Positions 59,741-64,000 of a stretch of 64,000 nt of DNA are shown in pieces. Made by a program: the position numbers and the translations under genes. Below the pieces are notes generated by a model that was not told where the DNA came from, made no database searches, and saw nothing but the letters and a program-made list of their open reading frames with translations. This DNA is from Malachius bipustulatus (taxonomy: Eukaryota; Arthropoda; Insecta; Coleoptera; Melyridae), in the NCBI GenBank assembly GCA_910589415.1, contig OU342630.1:49508012-49572011 (forward strand), in the 5' to 3' direction. How positions within the stretch are numbered: the stretch's first letter is position 1; each line of letters opens with the position of its first letter.

Positions 59741-60484
59741 CTAATATATTCCATCAGGCGGGGATCCCCCGAAGACATATTTCCAAGAATGCGGCATCTT
59801 TGAATCTTTCACCAAATCGTCATGTCTTAAATTCCCATGAAAAGAACACAACACTTCGAGTAATGCAAAAGCATCTACCCGATTATCACCTTCAGAAACA
59901 AATTTGACAATAACCGTTGTTTTAACGTCAGGATTTAATTCTTCATACAACTTGACAGCGAATCCTGACCCATGGATCACATACCGTCCATTAAAATCTG
60001 CTTCATACTTCTTCAGTCGATTACTTTCGCACAACTCCCGTAATTTTTCTTCGTCCAACTGATAATTACTGATGTAATAAAATTTACCCGTGCCAATTTG
60101 ACGCAGCTCATAATCAAAGGATGACGTTAAAATAATAACGTTCTTGAATTTCTCGTTTTGAATGTAGTTTTTCAGGTCGGCGAAAAACTTTTTGGCCAGG
60201 TTAAATTCAATGCCCGAACGTAACTGTATAAGGGCTAATTTGTTATTTTCATTCACATAAACCTCACAGGCAGTACACACCTCCTTGTCATCTTCATCGT
60301 ATGGATCTCCCCCGATGAAGGGAACGATTGCCGAATGCCAGATTGTCCCGATTTTTCTGCATGGCAGTGATGTAATTAATAGGTCTACGGTCAACTGAGG
60401 CACATTTCCAACAGACACAGTTGGTATAATTAGAGTGTAATCGTTGAAACTGGTTCTTTCTCTGTAGCTTACAAAATCTACCAT
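59741..60484 (-). CDS. PSMG2: Proteasome assembly chaperone 2 (PSMG2/PAC2)
   Basis: Complete 247-residue frame in a single exon. Start context CCACAATGG is good, and upstream sequence offers no better start. Family landmarks: the N-terminal VGNVPQLTVDLLITSL and KIGTIWHSAIVPFIGGDPY; the middle EVYVNENNKLALIQLRS and KNVIILTSSFDYE; and the C-terminal VKFVSEGDNRVDAFALLEVL and PHSWKYVFGGSPPDGIY. Length is close to the animal protein (about 250-265 residues). PAC2 forms a heterodimer with PAC1 that guides assembly of the 20S proteasome alpha ring in the cytosol and nucleus (family knowledge). Lack of introns could mean a retrocopy, but the frame is intact, so a working gene is the simpler reading. 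The promoter should lie at about 60500-60960, just before the assembly gap. Confidence 0.93.
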   Translation of the reverse strand: MVDFVSYRERTSFNDYTLIIPTVSVGNVPQLTVDLLITSLPCRKIGTIWHSAIVPFIGGDPYDEDDKEVCTACEVYVNENNKLALIQLRSGIEFNLAKKFFADLKNYIQNEKFKNVIILTSSFDYELRQIGTGKFYYISNYQLDEEKLRELCESNRLKKYEADFNGRYVIHGSGFAVKLYEELNPDVKTTVIVKFVSEGDNRVDAFALLEVLCSFHGNLRHDDLVKDSKMPHSWKYVFGGSPPDGIY

Positions 60485-60966
60485 TGTGGTTTTCTTATTT
60501 ACTTAAATACTAATAATTAAAATGCAAAACGCTTATGATTTTTTCTTACTGATTTAACAATCACCTTCAAATTTATATACTTCTTATATACCTACTGAAC
60601 ATTTTAAAATCAAATTATACTGCAAAATGAATTGCAATTTTAAATTCTTGTTTATGTTTGATTTAGATTTGATGATTATAATTTTTGAGGTTAGAGCTAG
60701 AAGAACTGAAATTCTTCTTTTTTCATTCGAATTTTTATCTATGGACTAAATAGTACTGGCGGCTAGATGTTGTACTAACTAATGTGCATTTATAATAACG
60801 CCGTGTCCCAGCTGCATCCGGGTACTGCGGTGCCTGAGTTGCATTTTGTAGAATAATAGAAATCTATTTTACAATAACAAGAGTCAAGGTACACTGGGAA
60901 TGTGAAATGAATCACGAATTTAATTTTTAAAGTAAGTATGAGGTCAATTTAACTTCTATTGTAGAC
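60485..60966. other. Upstream flank of the PSMG2 gene
   Basis: Presumed promoter and 5' UTR. No defined TATA box can be assigned. A GC-richer patch (CGCCGTGTCCCAGCTGCATCC) is near 60798. Confidence 0.4.
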
Positions 60967-61166
60967 NNNNNNNNNNNNNNNNNNNNNNNNNNNNNNNNNN
61001 NNNNNNNNNNNNNNNNNNNNNNNNNNNNNNNNNNNNNNNNNNNNNNNNNNNNNNNNNNNNNNNNNNNNNNNNNNNNNNNNNNNNNNNNNNNNNNNNNNNN
61101 NNNNNNNNNNNNNNNNNNNNNNNNNNNNNNNNNNNNNNNNNNNNNNNNNNNNNNNNNNNNNNNNNN
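60967..61166. other. Assembly gap, 200 N
   Basis: Exactly 200 N characters, the usual placeholder for a gap of unknown or estimated size. Confidence 0.99.
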
Positions 61167-62139
61167 CTATTCTATCTATTTTTCCATTTATTTATCAAAT
61201 CTACCTATTTCTATAGATTACTTGCGTCTTATTGTTTCTTTCTCTTAAGTAACATGTTTCTTTGTGTGGTTTTTAAGTCTTTCAAGCTCCAACAAACTAC
61301 TGCTCTTACAAAATTAAAACGCATTTTATATGAAGCTGCACCAGCAATAGTTGGATCGGAAACAGCAATCTTCTCGCATGAACCGCATCGCATTCAGTTT
61401 GGACGCTCCAAAAATTTCTCATGCGAGTTTGCGCGGTGCATGCGTTCCCCGCATCGCAAGCAACGCACTAGACACTCACTTCACTAGTTCACTACTCGGA
61501 CGCAGCTAGGACACGGCATCAGTGTCGGTAATACAGGTACCCTAGTTGGCAATGGTTATATAAAATGTTATAATTATAGAAGTCGGATTTTTTTATTAAT
61601 TTTCATGAGGGATAACCGCTGACAAACATTTGTACACCTGAATTTCTTGGAGGAGGAAATCCCCAAAAATTACCTCGAATTAGGGCAAATCTCAGGGGCA
61701 AGATATCTTAGACCCAGAGCAGATAACACCAAAGCGGCAGCAAGAAAAACGATGTTTCGAATGAAGAAAGAACGATACGTGATATTTGATATCGTGAATA
61801 AATAAGGAGCTGTAAAGCTGTACGTAAAGTGAAGACCAGAATATCACAGTATCGACAGGAATGACACATCCACATCAGTCTACATCTGGCCACGTCTGGC
61901 AACATCGCGGTACAGGCCAGCTGTCAGCTGTACATTTAGCCGCTCCTCCAAATCACGATGCACAACATATACACGGTATGCCGATTTCTGTTGCTATTTT
62001 GCTTATTACTGCGCAATGACGTCATGTGGTTTTATTTTGACTTAAAGTATTAATCGCGGCGGAGTTGTTTATAAAATAAATGTCGAAGTATATTGCTTCC
62101 ATCTTTTTTGCTTATGTTTTCCTTTGTGCTAGATCTATT
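61167..62139. other. Intergenic sequence, no recognised feature
   Basis: A GC-richer part at about 61330-61520 has repeated CGCAT/GCATG motifs (GAACCGCATCGCATTC, CCCCGCATCGCAAG). It could belong to a mobile element end but has no clear inverted partner. Confidence 0.4.
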
Positions 62140-62402
62140 ATAGAAAAATCTTTAATTTTTTTCGAAAAAATAAAATAAAATTTTTCTTAATGTTATTGAT
62201 TTTTGATTTTAATGATTTTTTTGTTACCAAACGACATAAAAAAAACAATATAACGGCTATAAGAAAAACAAAAGTTGACTATGAAAACTCTGGGATTTAG
62301 TTGGCCTTGAAAATGTTTAAAACCTTAAATGGATAGCTGTTGCCGACTTATGCAAGCCTACAATTAGTTATTTATTTATTCCTGACAATAAAAAAGATAC
62401 CT
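62140..62402 (+). repeat. Partial copy of foldback family A (right arm)
   Basis: AAGTTGACTATGAAAACTCT and GCCGACTTATGCAAGCCTAC match, with substitutions, the right arm of the element at 4885-5879 (about 5440-5700). It lacks both termini. Confidence 0.75.
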
Positions 62403-63316
62403 ATGTGCAATTTCATGGTGTAAACTTCGAACCACGTGACGTCAGAAGACCGGAACGCAGCCTGCGCGTCATCGTCTATCGGCATACCGTGTGCGTGTGT
62501 GTATCGTGCTCCGAATAATAGCGAATTCGAGTTGGCTGCACTTGCTCGGAGCGAGGAGCGAGATCGATCTGTCTCTGAATCAGTTCTGCCCAGAATTCTG
62601 CTCCAGTCCGGAGCAGAACTTTCGCATTTCGACTCTGTATGGAACCGAACTGTGTCAGGTCATGCAAAACCAGAGCCAGATCCAGAGCGCCATGCACCGG
62701 TGCAGTGCAGTGTGCAATCCAGTCTCCCTCCAGTCTGCATTGTCATATCATATTATACCCTATCCTTATCCTATACCTATCACGGTTGTTTGTTGCTGTT
62801 GTTATGATGTTATTCTTATTATAACAGAGTCGTGGAACTACAAGGCGTGATCCCTTTTAATTATTGTAATAAGTTGTAATTCATACAATACGTAAAATGT
62901 ATAGTGGAATGGAATAGATATTTGAACTCTCGTAAATCTTCTTGCAATGTTTACTTAAGAGATTAAGGGACAACCAACATTGAAAAGTAAATAGAGACGG
63001 GTGTCTGACCAGGACCGTATCTAGGTATAATTCAAAATTTAGAAACTGTAAGAAACAACTTAACTTGATTTACATTTTTATGTACCTAATAGGCGCTTGT
63101 TTTAAAGCAGGGGATTAATTTCCCGTCATAAATCCTTGTCAGTGTAATATGTAGGTACTTAATTGACAATTTTATAAAAATTGACTAATGCATGAAAAGC
63201 ACATTTTTTCCTGAAGATAAAATAAATATTATTGGAATACTACCCTGCAGAAAAAGGCCTTATAGCATTATTGCTTGTAATAATGTCTTTACGATGTGAC
63301 GCTTTAATACTCTTTG

Positions 63317-63554
63317 GGCCAGTTGCACAAACGTTAATTAAAGATTTGTCAGATAATTAGTGATTTTAAATTGCAAATTTTGAAAATATGGTGAATATTG
63401 TGAATGATCTTTTATTTTTTATCAGTAATTAACTCTTCTAAAAGGGAGTAGAATATATTTCCAGCAATATCAGACCAACATTTTGATAATACAGGGCATT
63501 TTAAAATCAGTAATTATCTGGCAGATCTGTAATTAACGTTTGTGCAACCGGGCC
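63317..63554. mobile_element. MITE, 238 bp, with TTTG flanks
   Basis: Ends GGCCAGTTGCACAAACGTTA and TAACGTTTGTGCAACCGGGCC's inverse pair over about 55 bp. TTTG occurs directly on both sides (63313-63316 and 63555-63558), a possible 4-bp target duplication. Non-coding. Confidence 0.75.
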
Positions 63555-63704
63555 TTTGTGTCGCTAGGTACATAGCCTCTGGGCCTTCAAATATTCCTTC
63601 TACCGAGTATACTTATCCACAAGTATTTGGTTTAAGGAATTACTAGGAATCAGTAGTTAATTTTCCCGCTATTTCTAACCTCTAAATTTACGGGAGTGCA
63701 GCGT

Positions 63705-63740
63705 TGCACCGTCAAATTTGACGTCAAATTTGACGGTGCA
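63705..63740. other. 36-bp perfect palindrome
   Basis: Each half is TGCACCGTCAAATTTGAC or its inverse, with centre GACGTC and an inner ATTTGACGTCAAAT repeat. No loop. Confidence 0.9.
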
Positions 63741-63769
63741 GTTTATTTTGCTCCGGGGCAGTTCCGCCA

Positions 63770-63955
63770 TACGACTCGAACATATTTTCCTATGCACTGC
63801 CAGAGAGCAAGTGTAACTCGAACACAATTACGATATGCACCGCTAGAGTTCACTTTAACTCGAATACGATTACGAAAAGCACTGGAACAGAGTCCTACAA
63901 ATCGAACACGAGATTCCGTCTCGGTGCGCACCCGGAGCAGAAAAGTGCAGTAACT
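63770..63955. repeat. Degenerate repeats of ACTCGAA(C/T)AC
   Basis: The motif ACTCGAACA or ACTCGAATACGATTACGA recurs at spaced intervals, with GCACTG or GCACCG between. Open frames on both strands here follow from the repeat. Confidence 0.5.
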
Positions 63956-64000
63956 CGAATTCGCTATTAGTAGCCATAGTAGTAGCTAATCGCTGTTAGG

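Larger units (their letters stand above)
62516..63969. mobile_element. Possible TIR element spanning the right edge region
   Basis: TAATAGCGAATTCGAGTT at 62516 and its inverse AACTCGAATTCGCTATTA at 63952-63969, each followed inward by CTGCACTT or its inverse. Interior parts near the ends are GC-rich with weak further symmetry. A MITE (63317-63554) and a 36-bp palindrome lie inside. No target duplication recognised, so the call is tentative. Confidence 0.5.

Noticed and set aside
62436..62850. Overlapping open frames near 62.4-62.9 kb
   Set aside because: All three plus frames and one minus frame are partly open in a GC-rich stretch; none shows a domain, so they are treated as part of the possible TIR element.

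Overview
The window is AT-rich nuclear DNA from an insect. Evidence for this is the GT-AG introns, a chaoptin-family leucine-rich-repeat (LRR) gene, BEL/Pao and RTE retroelements and mariner/hAT-type inverted-repeat elements. The repeat mixture would fit a beetle, but nothing here fixes the order. There is no operon, CRISPR array, phage or other prokaryotic feature.

Two host genes can be supported. (1) A chaoptin-like LRR gene on the + strand has its last four coding exons here: 2437-2581, 17532-17642, 43001-46011 and 47851-48167. Their phases join cleanly, giving about 1193 residues. The signal peptide and first exon(s) lie before base 1. The first two visible introns are about 15 kb and 25 kb and are full of transposable elements. 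(2) A complete single-exon gene on the - strand, 59741-60484, encodes proteasome assembly chaperone 2 (PSMG2). A 200-N assembly gap follows at 60967-61166.

Most of the rest is mobile DNA. At 18.8-28.1 kb a minus-strand RTE-clade LINE is split by a young BEL/Pao LTR retrotransposon (19648-25623). The BEL copy has 514-bp LTRs that read as identical and a perfect 5-bp target duplication. It carries one in-frame stop in gag and an in-frame deletion that removed the integrase core. Older LINE pieces (endonuclease, reverse transcriptase or RNase H) occur at 6.6-7.1, 9.8-11.3, 32.1, 37.0, 39.3-40.9 and 41.9-42.2 kb. Large foldback elements flanked by TA and starting CAGGG or a close variant occur at 4.9, 18.0, 48.7, 51.8, 55.5 and 58.5 kb. 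At 53.7-57.6 kb three DNA elements are nested: a mariner-like foldback, a hAT-like element with an 8-bp duplication, and a TA-flanked foldback.

I found no convincing new multigene system. The most unusual items are the nested foldbacks, one of which carries the start of a transposase-like reading frame on both arms; the integrase-deleted but recent BEL copy; and a 36-bp perfect palindrome near the right edge. All boundaries were read by eye without alignment tools; those given as approximate may be off by tens of bases.
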